This document shows, piece after piece, positions 62,875 to 64,000 of a stretch of 64,000 nt of DNA; positions within the stretch are counted from its first letter, which is position 1; each line of letters starts with the position of its first letter. A program made the translations under genes and the position numbers. The notes below the pieces were generated by a model. It was not told the origin of the DNA, did not search any database, and saw only the letters and a list, made by a program, of their open reading frames with translations. Source of the DNA: an uncultured bacterium (GTDB lineage: Bacteria > Calescibacteriota > Calescibacteriia > Calescibacteriales > Calescibacteriaceae); assembly GCA_938036315.1 (NCBI GenBank), contig CALHPK010000001.1, forward strand, positions 80,109 to 144,108, read 5' to 3'.

Positions 62875-63621
62875 TTATATTGTTAATATTTCATTTTCTC
62901 CGTCCCTTATTCTGATTGTGTGTTCAAAATGGGCAGAAAGGGAACCGTCAGCGGTAATAACCGTCCAATTATCCTTTTGTATAATAACATCACCGCTTCC
63001 AGCACATATCATAGGTTCAATACATATGGTCATATTCTGCATAAGCGTTATACCTTTACCTTGCTCCCCATAGTTTGGGATTGGCGGATCTTCATGAATT
63101 TGCTTGCCGATACCATGCCCACAAAAATCTCTGATCACCGAAAAACCATTTTTTCTAACAAAGGTATATATAAAATATCCAAGATCGCCGGTTTTCATAC
63201 CGGGCTTTAAAAATTTTATGGAATCATAAAGCGCCCTCTCACATATCTCCACGAGCTTTTTTTTCAGAGAATCTCCATTTCCGACTATATAGGTTTTAGC
63301 TGCATCTGCGTGAAAGCCATCGTAAGAAACACCATAATCCACGCTTACAATACTTCCTTCTTCCAAGATTTTGTCATGGTACGGTATTCCGTGGATTACT
63401 TCCTGATCAACCGATACACAAACCGATGCTGGGTAGCCTTTATATTTGTAAAAGGATGGAACTCCTCCTCTTTTTTTAGCTATCTCAAATCCCAATTCAT
63501 CTATCTTCTTAGCACTTACTCCGGGCTTAATTAGAGTCTCTATTTTTTCAAAAAATTCTGCTACAATCTTGCCGGCTTTTTTCATCTTTCTTATATCATC
63601 CTCGGTCTTCGGCAGAATCAT
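62875..63621 (-). CDS. map: Methionine aminopeptidase, type I
   Basis: Removes initiator methionine from new proteins. Metal ligands are in VDYGVSYDGFHADAAKTY (two Asp), GHGIGKQIHEDPPIPNY (His), TICIEPM (Glu) and the C-terminal HFEHTIRI (Glu). VIHGIPYHDKILEEGSIVS is also typical. Length 248 is normal. It is not in the usual secY-map-infA context. Confidence 0.97.
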   Translation of the reverse strand: MILPKTEDDIRKMKKAGKIVAEFFEKIETLIKPGVSAKKIDELGFEIAKKRGGVPSFYKYKGYPASVCVSVDQEVIHGIPYHDKILEEGSIVSVDYGVSYDGFHADAAKTYIVGNGDSLKKKLVEICERALYDSIKFLKPGMKTGDLGYFIYTFVRKNGFSVIRDFCGHGIGKQIHEDPPIPNYGEQGKGITLMQNMTICIEPMICAGSGDVIIQKDNWTVITADGSLSAHFEHTIRIRDGENEILTI

Positions 63622-63679
63622 CTTTACAGATTATTGCTCAGATTTTATTTGATTTTATTTTTTAATTATATTTATACTC

Positions 63680-64000
63680 TTAGAATCCCAAAATATCCTT
63701 TTCACTAACGGTGTTAAAAAGTATAATGCTTAGCATCAATTTTACACCTTCAATGAGATTCTCTATTGATATTCTTTCATCTATACCATGCATAGTTGCT
63801 ACTTCTTCTTCGGTGAGGAAAAATGGCAAAAGTCCGTAAGACGGGATATTCCTACTCCTGAAAAATCTTGAATCTGTAAAGCCGGTGGCAAGAATGGGGA
63901 AGAAAGGATAATTGTATACAGATTGAACGGCATATCGAATATTGAGGAAAAACTCTTCTTCCGGTGAGGATTCTGAGAATTGATGCATAGTCAGTATTTC
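63680..64000 (-). CDS. M20-family metallopeptidase, C-terminal end (5' part outside window)
   Basis: The frame is open to the window edge. Visible: VYNYPFFPILATGFTDSRFFRSRNIPSYGLLPF, and MHGIDERISIENLIEGVKLML, the conserved C-terminal signature (H-x-x-x-E-x-I) of M20 peptidases such as carboxypeptidase S or aminoacylase. The metal site's first half and the lid domain lie outside. The peptide substrate is unknown. Confidence 0.85.
   Translation of the reverse strand, partial: EILTMHQFSESSPEEEFFLNIRYAVQSVYNYPFFPILATGFTDSRFFRSRNIPSYGLLPFFLTEEEVATMHGIDERISIENLIEGVKLMLSIILFNTVSEKDILGF

Overview
The window is a gene-dense, clearly AT-rich stretch of a bacterial chromosome. Arginine is mostly AGA/AGG and isoleucine very often ATA, a codon habit common in thermophiles. 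OmpA-, TolR/ExbD-, CpoB- and LolD-like proteins, lipoprotein signal peptides and an O-antigen-ligase-like protein point to a diderm (Gram-negative-type) cell. PurC is of the long archaeal-like type, PurB is fused to PurS, and operons that are conserved elsewhere (str, rimP-nusA-infB, pst, tol-pal) are broken up. This suggests a deep-branching, possibly thermophilic lineage, but I cannot name it from the sequence. There are no tRNA or rRNA genes, no recognisable transposase and no CRISPR array. The content is mostly core metabolism plus several unusual surface proteins.

Layout. 0-8 kb: end of bioB, a TauE/SafE exporter, a purB-purS fusion, a pseudopilin, a sugar epimerase, rsmD and a YyaL-type thioredoxin-fold protein. 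8-15.4 kb: a 2241-residue surface protein (about nine ASH-type repeats, a MYXO-CTERM-like segment, a beta-barrel-like region and an OmpA domain), followed by a FecR-like lipoprotein. 15.4-21.5 kb: a minisatellite, a VanZ-like protein, speD-speE with an overlapping leader ORF, a frameshifted ctaB-like prenyltransferase, a MaoC-like protein, a nucleoside hydrolase, a CheY-like regulator and ddl. 21.5-29 kb, mainly minus strand: pstA, rimP, two hydrolases, an ABC ATPase, an ornithine-cyclodeaminase-like protein and a TPP enzyme. 29-37.9 kb: an O-antigen-ligase-like protein, rpsL-rpsG-uvrB, hemA, a PKD lipoprotein, ribH and ispF. 37.9-46 kb, minus strand: nadB, carB, galE, an HpnA-like epimerase and a CCA-adding-type enzyme. 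46-57.8 kb, mainly plus strand: pstS with a structured leader, ftsH, a glycosyltransferase, a GMC oxidoreductase, alpha/beta hydrolases, an NTPase-HAD fusion, exbD and apgM. 57.8-64 kb: purC-leuD-thiE, a CpoB-like lipoprotein, an aldo/keto reductase, a LolD-like ATPase, map and the end of an M20 peptidase.

Three patterns cross gene borders. (1) At least ten young tandem duplications of 11-27 bp are spread over the window, many exactly at start codons, stop codons or Shine-Dalgarno sites. In one case the pre-duplication state can be reconstructed: hpnA and galE would have overlapped as ATGA. (2) Many genes lack a Shine-Dalgarno sequence and instead have TAAAAT/TATAAT-like hexamers 6-11 nt before the start codon, which suggests leaderless mRNAs. 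Genes with a strong Shine-Dalgarno (speD, pstS, exbD, cheY-like, rpsG) form a separate class. (3) Convergent neighbours repeatedly overlap by 17-18 bp.

Most unusual items: the ASH/OmpA giant with an apparent C-terminal-anchor/signal-peptide junction inside it, the PurB-PurS and THEP1-HAD fusions, the out-of-frame leader ORF over the speD start, and the 9-T frameshift in the ctaB-like gene.
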